Assembly: GCA_022605425.2 (NCBI GenBank)
Contig: CM061254.1
Coordinates: forward strand, 434,001 to 498,000
Reading direction: 5' to 3'
DNA length: 64,000 nucleotides
Source of the DNA: Hamiltosporidium tvaerminnensis
Lineage: Eukaryota > Microsporidia > Dubosqiidae
The translations under genes and the position numbers were made by a program. Position 1 is the stretch's first letter. Each line of letters starts with the position of its first letter. Of this stretch, positions 26,301 to 37,212 are shown one piece after another. Under the pieces are notes generated by a model. That model did no database searches, was not told the DNA's origin, and saw nothing but the letters and a program-made list of their open reading frames with translations.

Positions 26301-26999
26301 TTCTTTTCATTTTATCCCATGTTTTATTTTTTTTCTTTTTTGCAGTTGAAATTTTTTGCTTATAGGGCTTCTTTGTCTCAAAAAAATAATTTTTTAGCTA
26401 TATGCTGTATTGGAAAATTTAATACTTCTGTACAGTCTTTATTCTTTCTATTACAAATGTCCAGCTTTAAAAAGGTATATATGGGGACATAGAATTCAGG
26501 GGATTGGTATTTTTTTTGCTATTCTAAGTATATTTATAAATTTCTCACCGGAAAGACGTTTAAAATTCGATTCTACTCTGCAAGTGTATTTAATAGTAAA
26601 AAAAAACTCAAAAATTTTAGCACATACTGATTTAAATAATGAAATACCTATAAGACAAAAAAAATTATCAATCCTATTCTTGTCATGAAACTAAGGCTTA
26701 GAATTTTTAAAACAATGCTTAAAAATTTTTTTAGCGATCTAATGAAACTTTTATAAGTGCTTATGACCTACTTCTAAACATTTTTATTGCATTTTTAAGA
26801 TTCATTAAGAAACCATAAGAGTATTATTCTTAATTGAACACCATGGATAATGATGCTTAGATTTTTCTGATAAATTAAATTTTACGAGGTAATTTATCTT
26901 CTTCTAGACATTATTCCATTATATAAATGATTATCATAAATTAATTTAATAATTTCGATAAAAAAATGATTATAATTTTTAAAAAAATATTCTGTAAAA
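17391..26999. other. Long gene-poor AT-rich stretch
   Basis: About 9.6 kb with no supported gene. Weak open frames (19130-19417, 25125-25310, 26410-26688) have no recognisable domain, and the last two begin at GTG or TTG. The old repeat-B copy at about 25755-26045 lies inside, and a run of nine G occurs around 25437-25445. Everything else is AT-rich with stops in all frames. Confidence 0.65.
25755..26045 (+). repeat. Dispersed repeat B, old copy 2
   Basis: Plus-sense copy of the repeat at 16153-16450. It starts GGGCGGAGAGAAGATAA and carries the AACTTTCT-CTTAGCAATGA head shared with the 730-bp repeat C. It then follows repeat B through TTGTTCATCCTCGACA to a CTAGC...CGCCGTAGAA end. The head stem is GCAATGA (25795-25801) against TTATTGT (25824-25830), which pairs with G-U wobbles. 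Confidence 0.6.
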
Positions 27000-27815
27000 A
27001 TGCTTTCAGAAAATATAAAACCACCAAGAGATCACAATCTTCCCCGTTTTTTAACGATTTCAAGATCCAGACAGTCTAGGTGGTATAAATCATGGTATAT
27101 AAAAACAAAGAAATTTTTATTCAAACATCTATTCTTCGTTGTATTCGTTATGATTGATTTAATGATAGTTTGTACTTTAGAAATAATATATAAAGAATAT
27201 TTACAAGTTAGAATACTATTTTTTGTTGCGCTCGTTCATGTTTATCAGAGAGTGTATTTTCCTGCTATAGATTTTCATTTTTATAGCCATCTAATACCTA
27301 AAGATAGATACATGCTCATTCTCAGAATAGGTATGTTTTTTACATATTTCATACATTCTTTGTCTAATTTTTCTACGGAAAATGAATTTTTAATTAATTT
27401 AAGAATTTATAACAGGTTATATGCCGCGGTTTTGGGTAATCTCTGGTCTTTATCGTCATTTTTAATATTTTATTTTACAATGAAATTTTTTCCAAATTTT
27501 CTAATCGAATTTCGAAATTCTCAAAAAATATTAATTGCAGCTTTGATTGCTTTAATCTTCTTCTTCCTGGTTCATCAGTATGATTTAACTTATTTGCTTG
27601 CAAATATTTTTGTAAATTTCGATTTTATGGCGCTATTACCCTCCTATATAATTGTCGGTTTAATTATTTATATTGATCCTGAAATTTCGGATGAAAATCA
27701 TAATACTCTGTATGATATTTTCTATTCACTGATTTATGCCTCTATGCAGTGGCCATTTTTGGTTAATATATTAAAAAATATATATTCAAACTTAATTTTC
27801 CGATCAAAAACTTAA
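27000..27815 (+). CDS. Multi-spanning membrane protein, family copy 4
   Basis: Intact 271-residue member of the family, function unknown. A basic N-terminal tail (1-40) has the RWYKSWY motif. The first membrane segment contains FVMIDLMIVCTLE, followed by RILFFVALVHVYQR, a short loop with FYSHLIPKDRY, and further hydrophobic segments around 100-120, 135-160, 175-205, 210-225 and 235-260. The YDLTYLLANIF...LPSYIIVGL block and the QWPFLVN motif near the C-terminus are conserved. The closest relative in the window is the 30631 copy, 2.8 kb downstream on the same strand. ATG at 27000 is the first in frame. Confidence 0.85.
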   Translation: MLSENIKPPRDHNLPRFLTISRSRQSRWYKSWYIKTKKFLFKHLFFVVFVMIDLMIVCTLEIIYKEYLQVRILFFVALVHVYQRVYFPAIDFHFYSHLIPKDRYMLILRIGMFFTYFIHSLSNFSTENEFLINLRIYNRLYAAVLGNLWSLSSFLIFYFTMKFFPNFLIEFRNSQKILIAALIALIFFFLVHQYDLTYLLANIFVNFDFMALLPSYIIVGLIIYIDPEISDENHNTLYDIFYSLIYASMQWPFLVNILKNIYSNLIFRSKT

Positions 27816-30630
27816 AATTTCATAAAAAATAAATTATTCGTGAATTTTAATTACTTTTTTTAAGTTTAGATTTCTTTTAAACATTTTTCACTGTCTTCCT
27901 ATGTAAACCTGATTTTAAACTTTCATAATAAAATAATCTAGCTATTTATGGTTTATAACATAAAGATACATAATATTCGATATAAAATTTATTGGTACTT
28001 TTTTTTATGAAATCATACATCTAGTAAAGTTCTTTAATTATAAATATATAATTAAGATCTTTCTATCTTAATATTGCTAAATATAGTTAAATATGCGGCA
28101 GATAATATCCACCGATAAGTTTTCTTATCATTCCAAATGATCATTTTACTAATAGTTTTCTTTTTTGTCTTAAATGTATAAATATATGGTAGAATTGACC
28201 TGTAAAACAATAATTTTTATTATGGTCATTCGAATTCTACAATTTTTTTTTGGTTTTAGATTTATGTAATGAATAATTCTTTTTGTAGGAAAAAAACGTA
28301 TATTATTTTGTTACATGGGTTTTATAAAGATAAATTTCTTAATACTCTATAAAAATTTTTGGAATATCTGTATTCTAAATTTTAATGTAAAAAGATTGTA
28401 GAATGTATCTGATACGTGAGTCAGAGGCTCGAAAATTAGTTGTTTACGTTTTTGGTATGAAATTCCTCTCTAAGATCAACACTGGACTCTCTTAAGTCCG
28501 AACAGCATGTACTCTTGTTCTAGGCGTACTATTTGAATAAGCTTAAATCCAAGAAATATCTGGGGAAGCAATATAGGGTCTATCATCAATGTTTGAAAAT
28601 ATTAGCAATAAGCATAAATGCTACTTAGCATCCTAACTTTTTTATGTGTGTATTTTTTTCGTAACTCAAGGTACCAAGCTTATATCGCTAGTAAGCAAGT
28701 CTCGAGTTCTATACTTTATAGCCAATTACCTAAAATATTTGTTGTAGCCTCTAACTTACTCCTATAAAATAACCAGAAAAATGTTTGTAGTATATTCAAA
28801 TTTTATAGATTTTTTCTTCTTTCTACAAATTTTTACGTTACAGACGTAAATATAGTGTGGATTACCGAGCACTAAAAAGGTAACTTTTTTCCCATGGTGT
28901 TTTCTTTTAATGTTGCCAAACACATAGATTTTAGTTCGGCTATCCTTTCTCATCTAAAATCTTTTGATTTATATGTTTTTAGTACTCTACTGCACTATAT
29001 GGAGTTATTAAATGTTTTTCTAGAGCATAATTCTTATTATTGTTTAAATCCCAATGGTGGAAGAAAATGAAACATAAAAACTGAAAGATGTAAACAAAAG
29101 ATAGTTTTTTAATAATAAATTTATTTTACAGCTTCCAAAATCTTTTATTTTAAAGAATGAGCCTGTATAATTAGCCGCCCTATTATCTCAGTTACCTCGA
29201 TAGAGATTACGACAAAAGAAGATCATTGGTTCGAGACCACCAAAACAATTTTAGAAAAATTGGTCCCGGATATTTTCTGCAATCTCTGAGTAGAAATGGG
29301 GGTAAAAATCAGAATAAAAAAATCGTAAAACCAAGATAATAGACCGTATATGTTTATCTTATTGAATACCTAAACCTGAAAAAAGAAATTCTAAAGCTCT
29401 TTCGCAGAAGGTACATCGACTAGTTATAGCAATAAAAATTTTAGCATTGGTGCTTTACAGATGTCAAATTTGCAATGGACGGTTGTACATCTTCTTACTG
29501 CACAACTGATCTATTATTACAAAATATAACAAAATGATTTTTAAAATATCAGAGAAAATTAAACGAATTTATAGATATAAAAAATTTAAATGTTTAAGTA
29601 AGACGGTTAAAACTTCATATTTATGGTCTATAAGGTGAGCCAGAGTATAACATGCATTCGTATTAGAGCCATAAGTTCAAATATTGACATATTACTAAAA
29701 CACCGTCAAAATTTATTGTCTTTATCAAATTCAATATTTTATGCTATACCAAATATATGTTAATTCTGTTAAAATCGTAAATATTTATCGACGAATTTTA
29801 GTAGCCTATCTCGAAAAATGAACACCATCAATTCAAAATTTAGGCCGGATATGAAGAAAGAGCCTAATGAAACGCTAAAAGGATATATTAATACGAAACA
29901 AGTATACAAATACCAACTAATCATATATGTATCTTTAATCAATTATCTTATAAATCTTCAAGTCACATTTAGCTTGAGAAATTTTTTTTAAGCCGTTAAA
30001 ATATCAAAGTTTTTAGTTTTTTTTTTACTTTAGAAATGTTTTATAGATCTTTATTTTCTAGAAGTTAAACATTTAATTCTCTTAAAAATTCATTTTTCGA
30101 ACAGATTCTTGGATTTAATAATGAAATTGAATTTGCTTTTACTACTTTTTTGATTATTTGGTGGCTTTTAAGGATTATTAAAAATTTCTTGAGCTCTTAT
30201 GTTCTTTAATTTTTATTGCGAATTATAATCATATGTAGTGCATTTAAAATTTATTATCTTCGCCTTAAAACTCATTACATAATCTATTTATTTATTGAAA
30301 AAAAGTTGCTTTTTAGCAATTTTGAGATTAAATATAATAAAAAAAATCGCTATAATAAAGAACTGTCCCAAAAAGATATATTTATACAATCAAATATAAA
30401 ATGATTTCTAAATCTTTATTTCATTCAAAAATTCCCTGAGAAATACATGAAGATGTTTCTAATATATAATATTTTTAATTTAAACCATTTAGCTCAATGG
30501 TTGAATTTGCCTAGTATTATTATTTGCTATTCGATTTTTATAAATTTAACAATTAAAGATGTATTCATTTTCTATTATCATAGATTAAATTAATTTTTGA
30601 ATATTTAATTAAAAAAATTTATTTGTAAGT
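27816..30630. other. Intergenic AT-rich sequence with repeat A copy
   Basis: No supported gene. It contains the repeat-A copy at about 28985-29300. The open frames at 28762 and 30216 are about 62 codons and look random. Confidence 0.6.
28985..29300 (+). repeat. Dispersed repeat A, copy 2, with Pol III-like boxes
   Basis: Matches 4440-4700. CCAATGGTGGAAGAAAA (29050-29066) is followed about 134 bases later by an A-box-like TATCTCAGTTACC (about 29185-29197) and then a consensus B-box GGTTCGAGACC (29228-29238). TCTC and GAGA around the D-loop-like region can pair, but the anticodon and acceptor stems do not, so it is not a working tRNA. The two-copy pattern plus the boxes suggests a tRNA-derived SINE or a tRNA pseudogene carried in a larger repeat. 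Confidence 0.45.
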
Positions 30631-31491
30631 ATGCTTAGTAAAAGAAAATTAGCAGCTTTACGAAAGAAAGACCAACCCTTTTTTCTTATTTCAAGACTAA
30701 AACAACCCAAATGGCATAAATTGTGGTATCGAAGAGCAAAGAATTTTATATACAAACATCTGTTCTTTGTTTTCTTCGTTATAATTGATTTAATAATCGT
30801 TTATTCACTAGAAAAAATTTTCAATGGAAATATACGAATTCGAATTCTGTTTTTTGTTGCGCTTATTCATGTTTATCAGAGGGCATACTTTTCTATAATT
30901 AATTTTAGTTTTTATAGTCAGTTAATACCTAAAAATAGATACGAGGTTATTCTGAGAATCGGTATTCTTTTGACGTATTTAATGCAAACCATAGGTGATG
31001 ATTCTACGAGAAACAATATCTTTGTTAACTTCAAGATTCATAACACGTTTATTGCTGCAATTTTAGGTAGCCTTTCGTCTTTTTTATCCTATATATTATT
31101 TCATTTTACGATGAATTTATTCCCAGTTTTTCTGAAAGAATATCAAAATTTTCCAAGAATATTAATTGCAACGTGGATTGCTCTTTTTTTCTTTGTCTTG
31201 GTATCTTGCTATGATTTAAACAGTTTTCTGGTTTATATTTTAGCAGAACTTGAATTTCTATTACTATTGCCTTCCTATATAGTTGTTGGTTTAACCATTG
31301 CCATCAATCCGTATTTTAGACACTTAAGACGTAATTATTTACACGATATTTTACGATCCATAGTTTATATTTGTATACAATGGCCATTTATTGCTAATAT
31401 TTTTAAAAGTATTTACTCGAGATTTATTCTTCCTCAAATGAACTTAAACGCATGTAAAAACAGTTCACTAAACTTAAATTTAATGGAATAA
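30631..31491 (+). CDS. Multi-spanning membrane protein, family copy 5
   Basis: Intact 286-residue member, the longest of the family; function unknown. It has a very basic N-terminal tail with KWHKLWYRR, then FFVFFVIIDLIIVYSLEK, RILFFVALIHVYQR and a loop with FYSQLIPKNRY. Further membrane segments include the CYDLNSFLVYIL...LLLLPSYIVVGL block and the QWPFIANIFK motif. A 20-residue hydrophilic tail extends beyond the end of the other copies. It shares the most residues with the 27000 copy, consistent with local duplication. The frame starts at the first ATG, which aligns with the start of the 27000 copy. Confidence 0.85.
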   Translation: MLSKRKLAALRKKDQPFFLISRLKQPKWHKLWYRRAKNFIYKHLFFVFFVIIDLIIVYSLEKIFNGNIRIRILFFVALIHVYQRAYFSIINFSFYSQLIPKNRYEVILRIGILLTYLMQTIGDDSTRNNIFVNFKIHNTFIAAILGSLSSFLSYILFHFTMNLFPVFLKEYQNFPRILIATWIALFFFVLVSCYDLNSFLVYILAELEFLLLLPSYIVVGLTIAINPYFRHLRRNYLHDILRSIVYICIQWPFIANIFKSIYSRFILPQMNLNACKNSSLNLNLME

Positions 31492-32039
31492 ATATCAATT
31501 TGTGAATGTCTTAAAAGCTTTTTTAAAATTTTAAATTTCTCGGACTATATTTCTTATAGAAGATTTTTAAATATTTAAGTATCTTTATCTGTTTCTTTAA
31601 TTTTATTACAAAATATAATAAATTGTGTTTTCCTAGTTATGTTTTTAAATCATGTATTAAGTATAATTATTTCAGATATTTCATATTGAAATCCAACATA
31701 AAATACATCTTCACCCAGGATGTAAAGAAGGGCTTGTTCTTTCCTAGAACAGCACTTAAGAGAGGCTTACATTGTGTTGAGTTGCGAAGCAAACATATGC
31801 TTTTGTAACTCAGGCATTATCTAGAAAAAAATGATGAAATATTCACGTACGAACAGCCATTCTAAAAGTAGAAAATACTAATAAAACTTAGTTTGCACTA
31901 AACAAAAGCTTCTTAAGAGTAAAGTATAGGTTGGTAGAAGAAGTCACGAAGAATAATTTAGAAGAATCTTATTTTGCAAGATTATATAACAAAAAATAAA
32001 AAATGATAACTTCCTTCAAAGTTATATAATGCAAGAAAC

Positions 32040-33015
32040 ACTGAGATATAAACGTTAGTGACTCTTTAAGATGTCTAAAAAAATAGAATATTAGGCCACG
32101 GGATGAAGCAGAGGGTTGCTATATTCAGGATAGGAATGTATTCTGGAGGCAGATGGTGTGTGTCGACACCGCGGCAAGTTTGGTAAAACTTTAGATCATC
32201 TAGCAACTCGATGTGAAAAAAGGCTAAGCTATGGCTATACTGGACAGCATAGTGAAGTGGATAGATAACTACACTTGCTTTTACTAAATAGATATAAGTT
32301 TAATCTACAAAAGGAATTAGGAGTCTCTCTGTTCAAGAGATTCTTGAAGACAAGCATGCAGAGATAAGATTGGATACCAAGAATAACTGATTTGAGAATC
32401 GGAATAATAGAGCTGGCACATTTATTTTAGCTAAGAAAAAGGAAACAACACTCATTGAAGAATAAATCACTTCTCAAGATCCAACTAAAATAGTTGAAAC
32501 TGTAAAACTTAGGATGTATGGCCTTCTCAATGATCTGGGTCTTATTTATAAGTTTAGTGTGAAAATAATTCCGTATGTGATGACTTGGGACGTTATTGGG
32601 GCAAAAAACCATGAGTTATACCCCAAAAAATGCAAATACCCATCGATGTAGAGGCATAAATTCAGTTCATGGTTCGTAGAAAGGCTAATCGAAACAATTT
32701 TTTTGATCACGAAGAAGACTCGAGTTGCGACCAAATGCCAAAGAGAACTGGTAAAGAGTGCCAATGGGTGTTGTTGAGAGAGCCGATATGCTAGAGAAAC
32801 CAAAAATACTTTTAAAACAGGGAATTAAAAAGGTAGATGTTGTCAAATATGGTAAAACAAAAAATAATTAACCTCTTATTTCAAAAGAAAAGACCACATT
32901 GAAGGAACCAACGATAAATTTAAATGAAGAGTCTAATCTAGAAGAAGAAAAGATAGTGGTTAAAAAGGTAGAAGGAAATTTATAGAAGTCATAAAGAATT
33001 TTTAACCCTGAATTT
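32040..33015 (+). mobile_element. R4/Dong-type non-LTR retroelement relic, copy 1
   Basis: Plus-strand relic of the same C-terminal region as at 54287-55311 (minus). Shared strings include AGTGACTCTT-AAGATG at its start, AGGATAGGAATGTATTCTGG, GATCATCTAGCAACTCGATG and ATGATCTGGGTCTTATTTATAAG. Translated pieces give the Cys/His region, the endonuclease-like region and the Lys/Glu-rich end, but stops and shifts interrupt all of them. Homology ends near 33015 with a CCCTGAATTT string matched at the 54-kb copy. It is more decayed than that copy. Confidence 0.7.
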
Positions 33016-34946
33016 TATTAGACAATATATAGAAAATGAATTAAATTACAAAAATATTTTCTAATAAATATAAAAAATAAAGAGATATTTTTTATACAAA
33101 AATGGTATTTCAATACTTGCTTGATATATTTTATCAAACCTATGATTTAGGATTCAATTAAAAACGATTTTTTTTAGAAAAATTATTAAAAACCGAAATA
33201 ATAAATAAAAAAGGTGCGGTGTACAATTATAGACTTATTACATTTTCATAATATTTCTTTTAAAAAACTAAATACTTAAAGAGTTTCTGTGTGTGATAGT
33301 ATATCTAGATTTTAAAAATATTTTTTATTTGATTATAATTTTAGCAATAGAAATTTGAAATGATTTTTTGTTATGTGTATGATCGAATTATTTTTTTGAG
33401 GATAATCTAAAATAAAAGAATATTTTTTAGATTCATTCTGATGTGGTTATTTCTTACTTTAAAAATATAATCTAATAGTTTGACTGTTTATTAGAATCTT
33501 GCACTATTAGAAATAATAGACATTCTTTCTTTATATAGACCATTGATTCGATCGGTAACGGTATTTTAATTGGTACAATTTATTTTGATTTTTGTAATAT
33601 TTGTAAAACAAAGTTTTAAATTTTTGATATGAAAATTACATTGAAATAATTCCAATTTCAGGTCTTTTTTTTACGTTTAAAACATTCAACTTAAGGTATG
33701 CCTATAGGAAACCCTGACTTACTAAAAATTGAAAAATTAAAATTATTTAATTAATAGTTATATTGGGTATGCAATTTCATATCAGAAAACATTAAATTGC
33801 TTTAGCTTTACCTCAATTTAAAATTATAAATGAATTTTGTTTGTAAAAATGATCTGAAATTACATATTATGAAGAAGTATATTTAAGACTTACACCAGAA
33901 GCATTACTATATCGTATAAAAAGTCTACTCTATAAAATTTTTGAAAACATTAAATATTCATATATTGTTCAATCATTAGTATACTAAAATTTATTTCTAA
34001 AAAAATAAAAGTACTTTTTCCCAAAATAAAATCTTATGGTTTTATCCAAGTTTATCACTTTTTTTTTTAGTAATTCGTAGTTTACAAATCAAATGAAAAT
34101 GTTATCTTATTATCTTAAGTATTATTTGACTGTGTGTGTAGTAGTTCTTTATTTTGTATCCAAAACTATGAGGTTATACCTTGAAATGAATAATGTTTTA
34201 ATTTGTCAGATTCTACTTTTAGTCTAAAATATAAATCGTATATATCAATTCACTCGACAAATTTTTTTTACATATATTTGAATCGTATTTTTGTAGCGCC
34301 TTTTCCGACAAATGTGTTGTTTTTTTGAGATAATTCCAGTTTGCAACATCATGTAACTCGTTTCCATCCAAATTTATCTATAAACTTTCTCTTTACGATT
34401 CGAAAGCCACAAATTATTTTTCACTATTTATACGTATGAAATTGACTCTTTTCTTTAGCAATATTCTAGCTCAAGATTATATCTGAATATATAATGGTTT
34501 AGTGAAATACCGTAGATAATAAACCAAAAATACGAATATAATTTAGTCGGTATTCCCTTAATTTCGTTATCCAAGTTATAAATTATGATTATTACGTTTA
34601 AACACGAAGTACTTCTAATAAAATAATATTTTACATTACAATATATAATATGATAGCAGATAGCAAAAATTTGTATCTTTTAAACCTTAAAAATATAATA
34701 AAATTTGCAAATCAATAAACTCACCCGATACACAAACAAAACACTATCCCATACATTACATCAAACTCCATAAATAATTGATGCTCCCATAAATATTGAT
34801 TTAAACAAAAAGATAAAATCCAATTACCTAAAAAGGGAAAATAATATCATGAAACATATTATATCCTGACACGTTTGAAATATTAGATAGAACCTGAAAT
34901 ATATAAATTAATAGGTAAAAAGCGAAACAGCTAGAAAATAGTCATG

Positions 34947-34953
34947 TATATAA
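34947..34953 (+). promoter_or_regulatory. Possible TATA box
   Basis: TATATAA about 25 bases before the ATG at 34976. Microsporidian leaders are often very short, so the position fits, but in such AT-rich DNA this is weak evidence. Confidence 0.25.
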
Positions 34954-34975
34954 GGATATACAGCACAACACGTAA

Positions 34976-35974
34976 ATGTTACTTCTCTACATTATTATAG
35001 TAAGTAGTATAAACATACATGATTTTCTTGACAAAAAAGTTATTGTGACTCCGATCGATCAGATGAACCTGCACATGATTAGACATCAGCGAGGTCTAAC
35101 TTTACAGGAAGGAAGTGTTGTACCTAATAATATAGATAATGTATATATAAACAAAGTAGATAATAATATGTATAATGTTACTGTTGGTGGAGTACGTATT
35201 TGTCAGAAAAAGTCGAAAACGAAGCCTTTGGCTGATTGTTTACAAGGCGAAAATGTTAAGTTAACGTGGTATATCAAACCAAAGAAAGATGGATTTGCAT
35301 TCAAAGGTGATTATATTCTTTGGCCTTTAGATATTCGAAGAATGTGTATAACACGAGATGGTAATACACTTACTTTAGAAAAGTGTAGAAAAGATTACAA
35401 AAACCAAATTTTCCACATAGAACTTCAAACAGATGGCAAAAAGCCCAGTAACGACCTAAAAAAGAAAGAAAAGAAACCGTCATCTTCTTCATCGTCCTCA
35501 GACAGCGACGAAAATAAAAAAAAAGGCGGTCATCCTTCATCATCCAAACCAAGCCATGAAGACAAAAAAGAGCCAGAAATTTACGACCCCCAGGATCCAA
35601 AAGATCCGTCGTATATCGAGGCCCACAAACCCACACCTGATACACCAAAAGACCCCACCAACCCACAACAGCCCAACACACCAACAGATCCCAGTCACCC
35701 ACAACCCAAACCCGATGTTCTTAAAGACCCTGAATACAGCCCTCCAATAATAACAAAAGACGGCGATAGAGTAGATCTATCCGGTATAAAGTCCCCCAGC
35801 GGAAAAAAATGCGTCCGAAAAGTAATCAACAACTGTAAAGAATCTAAACCCGGTTCAGGAAAACCACATATAAGTTATAAGGCTATATCTAAACCATCAA
35901 ACACGTACCAACACTCCTCATATAGCGGAAGTTACCCGTCTAGTTATTCTTATAGTCATTACTATCACGGTTAA
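34976..35974 (+). CDS. Secreted ricin-B-lectin-like protein
   Basis: A 332-residue protein with a hydrophobic start (about 1-15) that looks like a signal peptide. Residues 20-155 look like a beta-trefoil ricin-B-like unit: the end reads MCITRDGNTLTLEKC followed by NQIFHIEL, the usual C-I-x(n)-G-x-L-x-L-x-x-C plus Q-x-[FW] pattern. The family is known as secreted or spore-associated carbohydrate-binding proteins in microsporidia; no enzymatic toxin domain is present. Residues 160-250 are Ser-, Pro-, Asp- and Lys-rich (runs of Ser; PKDP and PTDP repeats), and the tail is Ser/Tyr/His-rich with two Cys. Codon and base use is visibly less AT-rich than its surroundings. It is the first gene of the gene-dense block. 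Confidence 0.7.
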   Translation: MLLLYIIIVSSINIHDFLDKKVIVTPIDQMNLHMIRHQRGLTLQEGSVVPNNIDNVYINKVDNNMYNVTVGGVRICQKKSKTKPLADCLQGENVKLTWYIKPKKDGFAFKGDYILWPLDIRRMCITRDGNTLTLEKCRKDYKNQIFHIELQTDGKKPSNDLKKKEKKPSSSSSSSDSDENKKKGGHPSSSKPSHEDKKEPEIYDPQDPKDPSYIEAHKPTPDTPKDPTNPQQPNTPTDPSHPQPKPDVLKDPEYSPPIITKDGDRVDLSGIKSPSGKKCVRKVINNCKESKPGSGKPHISYKAISKPSNTYQHSSYSGSYPSSYSYSHYYHG

Positions 35975-36493
35975 AACCAATTAGTTAAATATTTTCTATT
36001 CTTTTACTTATATTTATTTATATTTAGTTGTTTTTACTTAGATTTAATTGTTTTTGGTATATTTAGTGTTTTTAGTATATTTTAAGTATTTTTTTAATAG
36101 CTTTTATATTTAAAAATTTATATATCTACTATTATCATCATATCTACTATTAACATTATATCTACTATTAACATTATATATTCTAGTATCATTATTACTT
36201 ATATAATCATTATTACTTATATTATCATTTTACCTTCTCGTCAGTTCTATTACTTCTACATCTCGTCTCTTCTACTAATTCTATTACTTAAATTACTTAT
36301 AATTTTTAAATTACTTCTACTTATTCTAGTACTTATATTACTTCTATTACCCTTTGCCTTCACTTACTTCTATTTCCTTCTTTAATATTATTCTACTCCC
36401 ACTTACTTATATTTCCTCCTCAAATATATCTCTACTCCCCTACACTCACACACATCCCCACAAACATACCCTTCTCCATAATATCAAAATACA
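35975..36493. other. Low-complexity T- and TTA-rich intergenic sequence
   Basis: Repetitive sequence built from ATCTACTATTA-like, TTACTTATATTA-like and TTACTTCTA-like units, followed by C-rich strings before the next gene. No gene seen. Confidence 0.6.
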
Positions 36494-37099
36494 ATGATAG
36501 ACTGTATCTACACAAAACATATAAAACAAAAATCAAAAAAATGGTTAGATGGTTTCTTTACACACTCTAACAGTATACTTACACTATATAATACAGAAAA
36601 GAAAAAGATATACAGTTTTCGTATTAAATATATTGATAATGAAATCAAAACATCGATGTATCTTATTTACATCGATAATATTAAACAAGAAGATTTAAAA
36701 GTAGAATATAATAAAGAAGAAGATTTAAAAGAAGAAAATAAAGTAGATGATAAAAAGAATATAAGAGTAGAATATAATAGAGTAGATAATAAAATAGATG
36801 ATAGAGTAGAAAATAAAGTAGATAATAAAGTAGATGATAGAGTAGATACTAAAATAGATAATAAATTAGAAAATAAAGAAGAAGATTTCAAAGTAAAAAA
36901 ATATGAATTTAATAATATAATAAATGTAAAGAATAATAAACCAAATCTAAAGAATAATAAAATAATTAAAGAAGATAATAAAATAAATATTAAAGATACT
37001 AAAATATACAAAGAAGATAATAAAATCGAAGAACAGAATACAGAAAATAAAAGGAAACCAAGAAGTAACAAAGAAATATTAAATTTAATGAAAAAATAA
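36494..37099 (+). CDS. DUF2439 (ZGRF1/Mte1 N-terminal) domain protein
   Basis: A 201-residue protein. The first 60 or so residues match the pattern of the DUF2439 domain at the N-terminus of ZGRF1 and fungal Mte1-type proteins: C-I-Y-T-K (4-8), K-x-W-x-D-G-F (16-22), LTLYN (29-33) and a final YLIYID. In fungi such proteins act in recombination repair and telomere maintenance with the Mph1 helicase; that role is inferred here. Residues 65-135 are an expanded low-complexity array (DNKVDDRVENKVDNK type), and the rest is Lys/Asn/Asp-rich with a basic end. No helicase domain is present. The assignment rests on the short N-terminal domain only. Confidence 0.55.
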   Translation: MIDCIYTKHIKQKSKKWLDGFFTHSNSILTLYNTEKKKIYSFRIKYIDNEIKTSMYLIYIDNIKQEDLKVEYNKEEDLKEENKVDDKKNIRVEYNRVDNKIDDRVENKVDNKVDDRVDTKIDNKLENKEEDFKVKKYEFNNIINVKNNKPNLKNNKIIKEDNKINIKDTKIYKEDNKIEEQNTENKRKPRSNKEILNLMKK

Positions 37100-37212
37100 A
37101 ATAATTGTATTTAGTTAATATAAATAAAACAATAAAGTTGTATTTATTTAAGATGGAATAAATAAAATAAGAATTTAATTTAGTTAATATAAATAATAAA
37201 TAAGTAATTTAA

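Larger units (their letters stand above)
31492..34975. other. Intergenic AT-rich sequence with R4-type relic
   Basis: No working gene. It contains the retroelement relic at about 32040-33015. From 33020 to 34975 the sequence is AT-rich with stops in all frames and nothing recognisable. Confidence 0.65.

Noticed and set aside
26410-26688. 92-codon plus-strand frame
   Set aside because: Starts at TTG, no homology, no start-proximal signal, in a gene-free region.
28400-28760. Another repeat shared with 31690-31830
   Set aside because: Only a few short strings (CCTAGAACA, ACTTAAGAGAG) match in inverted sense. Too weak without an alignment.
29172-29260. Functional tRNA gene
   Set aside because: Only the D-stem-like pair and B-box fit. 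Anticodon and acceptor stems do not pair, so it is listed as part of a repeat.
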